From Episyrphus balteatus (Eukaryota > Arthropoda > Insecta > Diptera > Syrphidae): 64,000 nucleotides of DNA. The stretch lies in assembly GCF_945859705.1 (NCBI RefSeq), contig NC_079136.1:56496094-56560093 (forward strand). Reading direction: 5' to 3'. A program made the translations under genes and the position numbers. This document shows positions 11,980 to 23,430 of the stretch, one piece after another (positions within the stretch are counted from its first letter, which is position 1; the number at the start of each line of letters is the position of its first letter). The notes below the pieces were generated by a model. That model was not told the origin of the DNA and did not search any database. It worked only from the letters and a program-made list of their open reading frames with translations.

Positions 11980-12807
11980 GGGATCGGGTCAAAATTCTGG
12001 CTTCAAAATTCCGCTTTTCAAAATTCTGCTTTTTCAGCGAAAATTCTGTTTTTCAAAATTCTGCTTTTTTTCTATTCTGTTTTTCAAAATTCTGCTTTTT
12101 AAAATTCTGCTTTTCAAAATTCTGCCAGCATTATATTTGAACAAAAAAATTCTGCTAATTCTGTTTTTTTTTTTATAGCATATGCGCTGGCTAAAGAAAA
12201 ATACACCTTATTAATGTAATTCAACATTGGTACTTTCCTAAATTTTTTATTTAAGTGTCGCAAATATTTTTTGAAATGCATATACTGACTTTCTTTCAAA
12301 TAAAATATGTATACTAATTGGAACAGATGTTGTATACCTTTTCTTTTTCAAATTTTTGAATATTCATCTTTATTTGATAAATTAATAAATTTTTAGTTAT
12401 TTTCGGAAATGTTTAATATTAAAAACCTTTTCTTAATATTTTCAAATTTATTCATTTATAAAACAAAAATTAATTCGCATTTAAAAAATGACAAATTATG
12501 TAGATAAGTAATCAAATAAGCAGATAATTTTTCAAAAAGATGATTTTACAGAATTCTGCAAAAAATTAAAAAAGGGTTTGGAAAATGTTAAAAAGCGCGC
12601 GCTTTTTAACATTTTCCAAACCCTTTTTTAATTTTTTGCAGAATTTTGAAAAGCAGAATTATGAAAAGCAGAATTTTGAAAAACAGAATTTTGAAAAACA
12701 GAATTTTGAAAAGCAGAATTTTGAAAGCAGAATTTTGTAAAGCAGAATTTTGAAAGCAGAATTTTGACAAAAGAATTTTGACCCCGGCAGAATTTTGACC
12801 CCAACCC
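11980..12807. mobile_element. Foldback-like element, family F1 copy 1 (9-bp TSD)
   Basis: It is flanked by a perfect 9-bp duplication CTTTCAATT (11971-11979 and 12808-12816). The left terminus starts GGGATCGGGTCAAAATTCTG; the right, inverted, starts GGGTTGGGGTCAAAATTCTG. Each arm is an array of roughly 15-bp units (CAAAATTCTGCTTTT and variants): about 11980-12160 on the left, 12645-12807 on the right. The AT-rich centre holds no transposase. Tandem-repeat TIRs plus a 9-bp duplication match Foldback elements, which have been linked to Mutator-like transposases (established knowledge). A perfect 94-bp palindrome lies beside the right arm. Copy 2 at 58292 shares arms and centre. Confidence 0.9.
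12552..12645. repeat. Perfect 94-bp palindrome
   Basis: Positions 12552-12598 are the exact reverse complement of 12599-12645, with no spacer; the centre is a GCGCGCGC core at 12595-12602. It lies inside the F1 Foldback-like element next to the right TIR array. The sister copy at 58292 runs straight from ATGATTTTACAGAG into the TIR array and has no such palindrome, so it arose in this copy. Spacer-free palindromes are unstable, so it is either very young or an assembly artefact. Confidence 0.9.
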
Positions 12808-12816
12808 CTTTCAATT

Positions 12817-13081
12817 TAATCAATCCATCACAGTTAAACTAGAGATTTCAGTTGCTTTTTGCAATTAAGACCTTTCAAAAATTATGACATTCGCTGTGAA
12901 ATGCAAAACGGCAACCAAACATTTTTCTTAAACAAAGTTTTAAAGAAGCTTTACAGGTACTGTTACTCCCATAAAGCTTTATCGATGCAACATTGTTCTT
13001 TGAGTAAATTTGTATCTATGAATTACCTTTCAACTCTCATATTTCTAACAAAGCATTAATTGAATCATGGTGAAATAATAA
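12817..13081. other. AT-rich DNA, possibly decayed retrotransposon
   Basis: The segment sits directly downstream, in the minus orientation, of the Jockey-like RT scrap and may be its decayed continuation, but no further RT motif can be read. Confidence 0.35.
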
Positions 13082-13171
13082 CATTCTGATAAATAAAGTG
13101 AACATGAGTTGGCCTAGTATGCAGCCCTGAGGTACTCCAGATATGTTGCCAAATTTACTACAAAAGTAAGT
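13082..13171 (-). pseudogene. Jockey-like non-LTR reverse transcriptase fragment
   Basis: On the minus strand the frame reads FGNISGVPQGCILGQLMF followed by TLFI. GVPQGxxLGxLxF is the conserved RT motif of Jockey/I-group non-LTR retrotransposons, and the following LFI is where the family normally has LFINDL. Only about 30 residues survive, with no FADD active site and no start. It is a decayed, truncated copy in the opposite orientation to, and a different clade from, the RTE-like scrap at 11575. Confidence 0.75.
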
Positions 13172-14379
13172 AAAGCACCAATTAATTTTTAAGTTTCAAT
13201 GATAAACTACCTTCCTAGCTAAAAATTAAGTGATTTTTTTTTCACACAGCACTGTCAATTGCATTTAAAAAGTTGCAAACACACATGTTGTGTATATGTC
13301 ATGTTGCATCTTGGCTGACTCTTAAGGATAATAATCTGCATTAATAAATGTGACCGCAGAACTCATGAAGTTATTATTATTATTATTAACACTGTTTAAG
13401 TGACTTGTATGAGTGGAGTAGTTTTTCAAAATTGTGCATGCATGTAATCGGCCGGCGCAGCTCGAGTCTTCTATAACACTTATATTGTTGGACTTATAAA
13501 ACTGCGAGCGCGCACTATACAACAATCTCAATGTGTTGTGTATTATGCACCCGCAGAGTGCTTCATTATTGGTGATTTCTATTGAAGCGCGCATTTATAG
13601 AGACCAGTTCTAATGTAAAAAAAAAAAATGGACATATGAATTGGTGGGAAGAGGGTTGGAAGACTAATAACGTAACGACTTTATCTTTTCAAAGTCAAAA
13701 GGGGATACTTTGAGCACAAAGAATATGACAAAGACTTTTTGACATATCTGCAAAGTGCTAGTGTTATTAGTTATTATGTTGTTTTGTGAGATGTTTTTTT
13801 TTTTTTTTTTTTTTTTTTGAGAATAGAATTTTTATTAGTCATTTGTGAAGATGATTTAGGTATATTTTTGTTGGACGGTGATACTTTGTTGTTGTTGGTG
13901 TTTGGATGAAAATTCACAATCGAGGTGTGTCATACAATATGCCATTAGTTTGAATGTGTAGTTTTATTTCTTTTGAAAGGTAATCCTCTGGATATGAGGT
14001 AGTCAAATATTATTACTTAATGCATGGAAAGATTTTTGTAGACCTTAAGAATTTGTGCATCGAAGTTTGTTGAACTTTTTTGAGGTACTGTTCTTTACTT
14101 CATAAAACTAAAAATCATATAGGTATGCGAAATAACCGTCAAGAGAACAGCGATGTTATAATCTCTTCTTCTACCGTGCGGCTGTGGTGCGGCCGAGTAG
14201 TAGTTTTTAAAAACTTGCGGCTGTGGTGCGGCGGTGAGGGGGAATATAAATTTTTGATAATGGTTCCGCTGTGGAACTGCGGTAGTGCGGCGGAATTCCA
14301 TTTTTATTCGTTTCACACGTGGTTGAAGTGAAACCTTAAAATAATTTTTCTTGCAAAAAAAAAATCGAAAAAATATAAC
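13172..14379. other. Non-coding DNA with a duplicated GC-rich motif
   Basis: A TGCGGCTGTGGTGCGGC motif occurs twice, at 14177-14193 and 14217-14233, with related TGCGG steps to about 14295; this stands out from its AT-rich surroundings. A 20-base T run lies near 13800. No gene is recognised: the open frames over 14080-14331 read through the GC-rich motif on both strands. Confidence 0.5.
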
Positions 14380-14990
14380 TTTTTTTTTATTCCATCACTT
14401 TTTTTATATGACAACCTACAATAAATTTTATACCATGTGAAAGCTTATTGTTTCAGCTCAAAATATTTATATCGATTATGTCTATACAACATCTACAGAA
14501 AGAGCTAGAATTTTTTTAACCCAATTAGTTTTCATAAAAAAGCAAAACAATCAATCTCTTTTCTCTTCTAACGAAATTACATCCATTTTTTAAAAGACAA
14601 CCTATAATAAATTTTATATCATTATTATTTCACCTTTTCTATGACCCTTCAATCATATTTCTACAATGCCTACAAAAAAAGTAAGAATTTTTTAAAGCCA
14701 ACCATGTCGAAATTTCAAACTGAGATTACGGTACTCCCTCTACTGCTGACTGCTCATCGGCAACAAATCTTCACAGGTGTTTTGAGGTATTTTTTAAGTT
14801 TTTCAATTAAAGGTTATATAACTTGTAGAGCACGTACGAGCACGTTATGTGTGATATATTAAATGAAAGGTAATATTATCAGCATGCGTATTAAAGTTAA
14901 ATAAATTTGTTATGTTCTCTACATCAAAAGATATAACGTGTCTAGAAAAAGAACATCTTTTCACCGTTATCTCAGAATTTTGAATATGAA
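14380..14990 (-). repeat. Dispersed repeat family R-C, copy 1
   Basis: In reverse complement this matches 44990-45700 and 57950-58291 over several hundred bases. Shared landmarks are the inverse of GAAATTTCGACATGGTTG (about 14700), CCTCAAAACACCT (about 14775), a GATATATCACACA block (about 14848) and AATAAGCTTTCACATGGTAT (about 14440). No protein or TIRs are visible. The type of element is unknown. Confidence 0.7.
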
Positions 14991-17959
14991 ATTATAATTG
15001 AAATTTTGCATAATCCTGATTTATTTAATTACCTACCTATCTACTGTAATTTCATTCATCTATCTATTAGAACAAAAAAGTTATGATCAATTGATTTTTC
15101 GTGTCGCTTTTTCGTTTCATCTTGTTTCAAATCACTACGATACTAAAGAAGTTTTCACTTCAAAAACTTCCAACTCAGGATACCTGGTCATCATATTTAA
15201 CTTCAATTAAAAGACGAAAATCCTTACTTTTTTTCTGTAGCGATATAGTTCACACTCACTGACAATTGATCAGACTCAAGCAGACGTGTTCAACGATCGG
15301 AAACAATCGAAAATATCAATTTAAGTAGGTACACATGCAAGATTTTCTAAGGACGTCTAAAACAGTTCAGCTTTTTCAGTGTTCGAAGAAATTCTGAGGT
15401 TAATTTATTATTTTTCTCTGAAACTCCACAGGTAAGAAATTGAGTGTTAAACCATCCTAGATTTGACGTTGACTTTTTGACGTATCGCCAAATTTTCGAG
15501 CATTATGGAATTACATGCTACGCATGGTTCTGATCCTGGACTGATTAGAAATGATCGAGTCAGAGTTATTCGGATGACTGGAGACTCACAAACATATACA
15601 TACATACCTAACATCCTTATCCACAACTATAGTTTTTTGCAAAATCGAGATTGACACTTGCAAATTGTTAAAAATCTGCTGCAAATAGGGAAACACATCA
15701 ACGTTTGTGCCTTTTTTTTCCTACGAAAATATCGTGAGTTTGAAACCGTGGTTCGTTTTCCCAAGGTTAAGCCAGGATAGCACAACAAACTCCATAATTT
15801 TTTTGTTTTTCGTAAGTCTAACCTTAGTTCAAAAATGATGACAAAAAAACTTAATTTTAAGATTTAGGGTTTAAGAAAGTCACTGTGGTGTATGCGTAAC
15901 TTTTTTTTGCGAATTTTTATTACTTTTGAATTATTCAGTGTAAATTTTGCATTTTGGATCCACGCTCTTAGGCACGATTATGTTCACGCAATGTACTGTC
16001 CGACAAGTTGGAAAGCTTCAAAAAGTTCTTTTCAAAAAATATAAGCAACCTTCCAAAGATATGACAAGTACGTCGCGTCAAAATAATCTTGACGAAAAAT
16101 ATTTTCATTTCAATACGACCGGAGTTAAAAGCACTCTGTCGAGGCCTTAAATGTTCAAATGAGAAAAAAGGTCCTAAAATTACTTCACTTCGCGGAATCA
16201 ACTTACCGACTACGGATTTACTCTGATATAACTTTGCTCTCTGAAAAAGTGGTCCTAAAACGCTTTTGTTGAAATTATGTAACAGTGTCTTTTATCTTTC
16301 TAAAATCTAATTAATATCATAAAACTCATAGCTTAACCAAAATTGCAATAAAGATCTGTTTGATTTGCATAGAAAATAAACAAAAATTCAAACTAATTCT
16401 TCATTTAGCGGATATTAAATTAGTGTTTTCAGCAGAAATCTAACTTTTAGATCTAATATATTCATCATTAAATTGATAAAACTTAATATTTTTGACACGA
16501 GTAACTATTATTTTACTATTTTATTCAAAGTTGATAGTTCTCGTTCAAGTAGTAAACTTATAAAATTTTTATATCAATTTTATTTCTTTGTGTGTTTCTA
16601 TATAATTTTATGCAAAAAAAATGTCAAACTTTGAAATTTTGCGCATACAAATCAATAAAATGTTATTTAATTTTACCGATATTTAATTTTTGCAAACAAA
16701 ACACGTCATTTTATCATAAATTTTAACCTCTGTCTCGTCTAATCGCTAAATCGTGTTTTTCTGTATTTTATGAGAAGATTAAAGTAAGATGGGATAAGTA
16801 GATAAATAGTAAAGTTGTGTTTTTCTCTCACTGAGATTTTTTTTTTGCTAAATTTAGGGACAACATTTTTTAATACTTTGAATAAAATTGAGAATGAGAA
16901 AAAAAAATACCCGATTTGTCGATAAGAAGGATTTTTATTGACAAAATGATTTTAAATTAGCCTTCTTCATTGTGAATGTGAATATTGTCAACTTTGAACA
17001 ACACAAAACTGAGTGTGGGATTTAAAATGGAAATACCCCGATGAGTTGGATATAATAATACTTAAAGTGAACGACTTACCTTCTACGTTTGTGGTGATTC
17101 ACTGGAATTCATTTAGATATCTGAAATAAAACAAAAAAAAATAAAGTAAAATTAAATGAAATGAAATAGAAGTTTATACATTTTATCCGTCAGAAGTGGG
17201 ATATACTTTTTTTTATGAATTTTTAATATTTTTTATATAGAAACAGGTAGCTCTTAAAAACAACCTTTCAAGGAAAATTGAAGCTGTCAATAATGGATTT
17301 TCCACTACCTGTAATTTAGTCATTAAAAAAGGAGAAGACTTGGAAAGTTGAAAAGTTTAAAAGAAATTTTGTAAATTGGGGGCATAGTCAAAGTTCGAAA
17401 AGATTTTGGAAAGAATTATTTAGGTCTGAATGAAGATTTGTACAAAGTAAAAATAGTTTTAAAAAACTTTGTCATTCCATTCTTTACGACTTATGCCAAA
17501 CCAAAAAGTGGATTACATTTTACTTTTTTTTTCATAGAAAATGAGCGGCCAAATTACCGTGATTGCATTAGGTATATTCATTTCTTTGGCAGGAAACTGT
17601 TCATCTTTTTTCAATTGAAGACAAACTCGTTCACATAGAACACGGCTTTTGAGCTTGAATCCATTCTCAGATATGGAAATGTAAAAAAAAAAAAATTTTT
17701 GAAAGTAAATCAAAACTTTTATTTTCAATTTTTGTATTTGATACATGACTGAAGTCTCAATTACTAGAATTTTATTTATAAGACTTATATCAAATTGTGA
17801 GTAGCAATCGTACAGTGAATAAAATTTACAAAAAAAATTAAATGTCTCGATTTCGAAAATTTGATTTATCAAAACAACACTTTTTTTTAGTCCAAAAATA
17901 ATTTTTTTTAAATTGTTTTTTTGATTTACATTTAGAAAATATAAATATTTTTGCATACA
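14991..17959. other. AT-rich non-coding DNA
   Basis: A motif GTCACTGTGGTGTATGCG at 15879-15896 recurs elsewhere in the window. A 147-codon minus-strand open frame (17513-17956) is rich in Phe, Ile, Lys and Asn, as expected of AT-rich non-coding DNA, and has no domain. I see nothing else specific. Confidence 0.5.
15879..15900 (+). repeat. Dispersed 22-bp motif, copy 1
   Basis: GTCACTGTGGTGTATGCGTA plus AC recurs with one difference at 50127-50148 on the same strand, and as a 19-bp inverse copy at 27145-27163. Each is followed on the motif strand by A/T-rich sequence. It is probably the conserved edge of a dispersed repeat. Confidence 0.65.
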
Positions 17960-18425
17960 AAAATTTGTTAAGATTGATCAAGTTATTGGAAGATAGTCAG
18001 AAATTTAAATTTAGTTTTATGGGAGGTGTTGTTAATAATCTTGCCTAAAATCTTTAACATACTTGAATTTTTTAATCAAAATTGTAGCAGTCGCTTTTGA
18101 GAAAATTAAACTTATCCAAAATTTGCTCTATAACAAGTACCGTTATTTTTGGTTCTAAAAAAATTAATTCCAAGTTTGAAGTGGAAAATAATGGCACATA
18201 AGGTGCTACTTTTGAAAAATAATATTAATAAAAATAATATTTTTTGAACCGTTATTCACGGTAGGTATCAATTATAGAATCGTTTTCTTGATTTCTGACG
18301 CTCTCGTAAACCATCTAGATAAACAATTTCATCGAAAATTAAAAAAAAGAAAGTTTTAGTAAATTTAGTTTAAAAATTTAAAAAAATTTTCTAACATACA
18401 ATTTTGTGATTTAAAAAAAATACTT
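17960..18425 (+). repeat. Dispersed repeat family R-D, degraded copy
   Basis: Positions 18090-18300 contain landmarks of the 24.2-25.2 kb repeat: CAAGTACCGTTATTTTTGGT (18135), a second CCGTTATTCACGGTAGGTA block, and an ATAGAATCGTTTTCTTGATT step. The family's end motif follows the intervening MITE at about 18757-18800 (AAGAGCAAG then ACCTAGTCATGCATTTTATT). The MITE at 18426-18584 may therefore lie inside this copy. Confidence 0.5.
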
Positions 18426-18584
18426 ACCTATCGATACCTTCCCGTAAGAATGTATAAAGCGACATTTTTTTTCGCCATACGCCTCCTCACTAGAATTATG
18501 TTGTTTTTTGCGTTTCCTGAACAATTTTAGAAATGTCGATTAATACATTCTTAAGGGAAGGTAAGTATCGATATTAATTTTTTT
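18426..18584. mobile_element. Hairpin MITE, uninterrupted copy
   Basis: The left arm (ATCGATACCTTCCCGTAAGA and onward to CGACATTT) and the right arm (AAATGTCGATTAATACATTC then TTAAGGGAAGGTAAGTATCG) are inverted repeats of about 45 bp around a core containing CCTCACTAGAATTATGTTG. A second copy of the core and right arm lies at 29848-32286, split by another element. No protein is encoded; ends are approximate. Confidence 0.65.
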
Positions 18585-18849
18585 TTAGAAAATAAATTTT
18601 TTCAAACCCGATTGGTGAATTTTCTTGAAATTTTTTTAAACATTTTAAATTCCTCAAAAAAATTAATTATAAAATTAAATCAAAATTGTTCCTTTTGTAA
18701 ATGCTATATATAGGTAAAAACTTTAGCATTCTAAGTAACTTAAACACATATAAGAGCAAGTATTTACTTGCGACCTAGTCATGCATTTTATTTTGAAGAG
18801 ATTTTTATGGCAAAAAAAACTCAGTGCGTCATAAAGAAAAAAATAAGGG
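18585..18849. other. AT-rich DNA with the end motif of repeat R-D
   Basis: Contains AAGAGCAAG at 18753-18761 and ATGCATTTTATTTTG at 18781-18795, the family R-D end motif also seen at about 25180-25220 and, inverted, at 54870-54910. I see nothing else. Confidence 0.5.
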
Positions 18850-19920
18850 AGATATGAAAACCAAAGTTATATACGTTAGAGTTATGATTGAAGTTATGAA
18901 AAGCCAGAGCTATGGTATGCATGTCAAAGCTATGAAAATGCGGTATAGGGGAGAAAGTTGTACATTTGACACTTAGTTTTTAAAGGTCTGTATTTTCGAA
19001 AACTGTTATTTGTTTAAAAGTTTCGTTTTGTATTTGATTTATTGACTATTCAAGACTATACTAACAGTAAATTTTTTTGTTTTACCATATTACAACATTT
19101 AAAAAAATAATGTTTTCTAAAAAAAGTCATTTTAAAAGGGGGACAATGGTGGATTAAACTCCACATCGTGTGCATTATATTTTTAAAACTATCTATTGTT
19201 TAATTAGAAAAAAAAATAAATTTTTGGTTTTAAACAATCTAATAAACAATATAACGAAAAAAAAATCAAAAAATTTATTTTCTAAAAAAAAGAAAAAAAA
19301 CCAAAAACCATAAAATATTTCAAAAAATCTCTCCGTTTAAATCTTAATCAAAATTAATCGATGTCGATTTATTTTTAAATAATTTATTTAATATATAATT
19401 CCCCAAAATCAACGTAAAACTGTGCCCACATTGCAAAAGTCAAAGGTGCCCCGAAGGAGCCACATAACTGTTTTTCTTTTTTTTCAATAACTAATACTAC
19501 TTTTTTTACAAAGCTGGTTTTAATTTACTTAATTTTAAGCTTAGTGCTATCAAAATATTGATTCACCGTTAAAAAAAACTGTTTTATTAGGTTCAGAAAT
19601 CGCTTACATACCGGTGGTCAAAAATTAGATCAGAAATACAGAAAACACGAAAACACGTGGTACTTCGCGAAAAGTTAATGAAAGACTGCGAAACTTCGCA
19701 AAATTTCTTTAAATCAAACTTAGCTTCTTTCTTCATCCAAACTATTGTTAATTAAGGGCACGATCATACCGAAAAACGCAAAGTCAAATGTGCCCCGGTG
19801 TCAAATGTACCCCCGCTTACCTTATGTGGTTTTTAGGTTGGCAACAATTGACAGAAACGATAACTTCGGTTTTTTTCTTTTCTTTGACGCCCATAACTCT
19901 GTCGAGCACAACTTTTGATT
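18850..19920. mobile_element. Diverged relative of the GTTACG Foldback-like family (F3), interrupted
   Basis: The left part (18860-18935) is a ladder of AGTTATG-type units. The right part (19832-19905) contains GGTTGGCAACAATTG, then ATAACTTCGG, CTTTGACGCCCATAACTCTG; these match the inner and outer arm sequence of the intact F3 element at 40010-40824. I infer a decayed F3 copy with another element inserted between its parts at about 18942-19824. No target duplication was found, so the ends are approximate. Confidence 0.45.
18942..19824. mobile_element. Unclassified element with GTACATTTGACAC inverted ends
   Basis: GTACATTTGACAC appears 17 bases in from the left edge and, inverted, just inside the right edge, where it is followed by further GTCAAATGTGCCCC-type motifs (19438-19458, 19781-19797, 19799-19815). 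The outer edges are GGTATAGGGG and the inverse of GGTAAGCGGGGG. The middle is very A-rich with no protein. Class and target duplication are undetermined. Confidence 0.45.
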
Positions 19921-21999
19921 TGATTTTGAATGCATAACTTTTATATATTTTTTCAACACCAATGATGTACTGTTGACGTATGCTATTGATTTTTGTCAAG
20001 TAAACTTTTACAATGCTACTACCTTTTTTAAAAAAGTAAAATAAATAGATGGATTAAGGCTCCACTATACCTAACTATAATAGACTTTACCGAAGTTAAG
20101 TTAGTGTCGACACCCACCGTAAAGTTACCAGAAGTTATCGTGAAAAAAAAACTAACAATAATAGAATCTGGTATCTTCAACATAAATCTGGATGCGATTT
20201 ATATCTATATGAAAAATTATTTTGTTGGTTAAAAACACAGTTTCTTTACTTTAAGAATTTTCTCAAAAATTCTTAAACTTAAACCAAAAGACAAAATAGT
20301 AACATAGTTCAGAACCAGCCTGGAATTTTTGTTTCCATGTTTAGCTATAAAAATTAACTGTTGAGAAATTAAACTTAACAGAAGTCTCATGTTATCATTT
20401 ATGTTAAATTAATCAATTTATCTTCACCAAAATACTCTATAAAAACTTCTTAAATATTTAAGAGTATATAAAGATTTTCCAATAAAAACCCACAAAATAC
20501 CATGTTAACTAAATGAGACTTACAAAGAGGGTCTGTTTAAAATCAAAATCTTCCAATCCTAAGTAGCTTACCGAAAAGCAGTAAAAATTAATTAAATAGG
20601 TTAGAGGGTATTTTTTTAAAATCGGTTCCACAAATAAAGCTATTAAACCAGTTTCCTAATGTTTTAATTTTTTATTCTAACTTAACCAATCAGACTAATT
20701 AAGAATTCAACTATGCATAAACGGATCGAATTAACTTCTTTTGTGGTTTGTAAGTTTTCATTGATTGAAAATTAAGAACTAAACTATTTAAAGAGTCAAC
20801 ATAATAATAATGTTATTTGAAAACCTGTATGAATTTTTAAAGACTTAAAAAGACTCAATGAAGATTAAAAACTGTTTGTATTCGTATGCCTTTTAAAGTG
20901 ACCCAAACAAATACTTTGCGGTGAATGTTCAAATATCATAGTTTTTAAACAGAACTTTTTTTCTCATTAATTTCAAAATGTTTTCTTGTTTGTTTTTTTT
21001 TTTCTTTTTGTAAACATAAAGAACGTGTCATCTTCTTGTCACTCACTTGTTGACTTTTTATTTTTTTGAGAAGCTGTTGATAGAGGTGTCGATGGAATTA
21101 GGCTCATACATGTGTGGATGCGAATGATTTGGGTCCCAAAGAGACCTCATCTTAAAGTTTTTTTTTTTTTTTTTCTAAGAAGACTTTGTAGTGTTTATAT
21201 CTCCCGCAATGGAGAAAAGAAGATTATAATAGACATTCCTACTCGTGTAGGATAGTTAATCAGCTAAAGTACGTGATGAGTATTAATTAAAACATTTCGG
21301 GTTCAATGGAACATAACAATCAAAATGAACGATTTATATTTCTTGGTATTCAAAATTACGTAAGAGTAATATTTACTGCGTACCAAAAACAAAAATTCAA
21401 GTGAAAATACTAACGAACTTTAATAGTAACGCTTCAAAATAGAAATTTTGAAAATTAAGCTCAAAAACTTACATAGAAAAAGCTTTTTTATCGACAACTT
21501 GAGCCTTTGAGTAGTTAATTCAACCGTTTTGAAGAAAAGATCCTCCCAACAAGCTTTCCAAGTCCAGGTACCTACCTATTTACTCCATTGCCCTGCACTT
21601 AAATGATTAAAACGAGATATTTTCCTGACACCTTGTCCATTAAGGTTGGATTCTACAACTTGATCTTACAATCTTTTGCCTTTCTAAATGTTGTTGTGAC
21701 AATCAATACATTGCTTCAACCTTCTCCCTTTTGAAGACATTCATCTCTATCACTAAGTTCTATTGATCCGTTCTATTTGCAATGATAACCTCCTTTGATA
21801 GGCTGAAAGTCCTCATTTCTATTACAGCGCTCTACTTTTTTTTTTGTTCCACACTTCCATCATCTCTAGTAGACAAATAAAACCAAACCGTATTCCGCAG
21901 CAAATAGAAAAAGTAGTTCTGCAAAAGAAGACAGAAAAAGAAAAAAAAAAAAAACGCTAAATTGACAGAGATACCCTGCTTGACGTCTGTGCAGCATAT
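19921..21999. other. AT-rich non-coding DNA
   Basis: No recognisable exon, RNA gene or bounded repeat. Long T runs lie near 21160 and an A run near 21940. Confidence 0.55.
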
Positions 22000-22650
22000 T
22001 CTTTTGCTTACAAATCTAACACCGTTGTGTCACTTTTTCTATATTGCTATCCGCACCGAAAGTGTTTTCGGCACAAACTCTTAGATAGAATTTCAACGTT
22101 GTCGTTGGTCGTTGTGCGTCGCGTCGTTGAGACGACCGACGGTTGCCGTCATCGTTCGTCGTCGTCTTGTCGTGGTCACCGTCACCATCGTCACAAGTGC
22201 ATGTGCACAGCATGTGAATACACGATATAGGTGCGCGGCCAGAGCACGAAACCAATCATGGAACCATTGTCAGATCACGTTTGGTAAATATGGTCAGCTC
22301 TTGAAATTGTGAAGCGGTTTTTCGGTCATCGTATGTCAGTCAGGCGAATTTGCCACCGACCATATCGCCCGCACCGCTATATACCACCAAACACTTTTTA
22401 TAGGCAGCGCCGACGACGACACTTGAAACGGCGCGCGGTGTGCGACAACAAAAACTGGAATCCTCTAACACTGTTTCGTGTGTGTTTTTGTTTTTTTGCC
22501 TTTGGTGGCTTCTGTTTGGAAATACATATCTACTTCTACGACCCACGCTATAGCTCGAAAGTCAAGACTCTTCTCGCTGTCACTTTGCGCGATGCGATTG
22601 AAATAAGCGGCACTTTTGCTTGTTGCAGTGCTAAATAACGGTAATTAGCA
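22000..22650. other. GC-rich island, candidate promoter or 5' exon region
   Basis: The composition rises sharply, with many CGTCG/CGACG steps, against an AT-rich background. On the minus strand TATAAAAAG (22394-22402) lies in a balanced context. Both strands have open frames of 60-110 codons, but several start at non-ATG codons and none has a domain; they follow from the CGA/CGT low complexity. I read this as possible regulatory or 5' untranslated DNA of a host gene, not a coding exon. Confidence 0.4.
22394..22402 (-). promoter_or_regulatory. Candidate TATA box (minus strand)
   Basis: TATAAAAAG reading leftward inside the GC-rich island; a start site would fall near 22370. No canonical initiator is evident and no downstream exon is identified. 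Confidence 0.25.
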
Positions 22651-23426
22651 TATGAACATATATTATCATATCACTGATGATGAGTGAAATTCTCCTCTGT
22701 GTAACATTACGGTAGATAAAAGCTTCAAGGTCGATCAGCCGCGAAGATCACATCAGCCAGCAACAAGTTAGATTGAATTGGTCATTTTAAACAACCAGTG
22801 GCGCCCTCTGGCGATATGCATTTGTGTAGGAAAAATCTCACCTGTCATTTTAGATTTCTGTCAAAATGTCATTTGGAATTTTCTAAATTCTTTTAACAAA
22901 ACAAATTTTTAATTAACAACAATATCGTAGGAATTTTAACAAAAAATATAAACCGGAACAGCTGGTTTAAAGATTGTATAGGAACTTATGGCAGGTTTTG
23001 CCAGAGCTTTTCATTGAAAAATTATGACGCAGCTACATTCTTTTAATAAAAGTCAAACTGGAACTTGTGAAATATTACAGAATTTCTTGTTCATTAAAGA
23101 AATAATTATTATTTTCTGTATCAACAATGTCATTGCTTTCAGGGATTCAAATATCTCATGTGGAATTTCTTGAGAATTTCAAAGCAGGTGGAGGAATAAT
23201 ATAATTATGGAAATGAACCCTGAAAAGGTGTTAAGATTATAAAATATTTTATTGCATTTAGTCGGTATTTTTTGTTCAGATAAAACAGTGTGGACCTTTT
23301 ATATTGTTTTTTGTTGTTTGTTTTATTTTTTGTCATGATTAAGGAGAAGCCACTTGGAATTTAAGTAAATAAGAATAAATTGAAACTGCGGTTTTTTGGG
23401 TATTTTTGACCTTTTAATGGAAATGC
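22651..23426. other. Non-coding DNA
   Basis: A short balanced stretch (22690-22830) continues from the island. The rest is AT-rich and featureless. Confidence 0.5.
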
Positions 23427-23430
23427 TTAA

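Noticed and set aside
17513..17956. 147-codon minus-strand ATG frame
   Set aside because: Phe/Ile/Lys/Asn-rich, no domain, and crosses A/T homopolymers; expected in AT-rich non-coding DNA.
22016..22638. Overlapping Arg/Asp-rich frames on both strands
   Set aside because: They follow from CGA/CGT low complexity; the 79-codon minus-strand frame begins at TTG.
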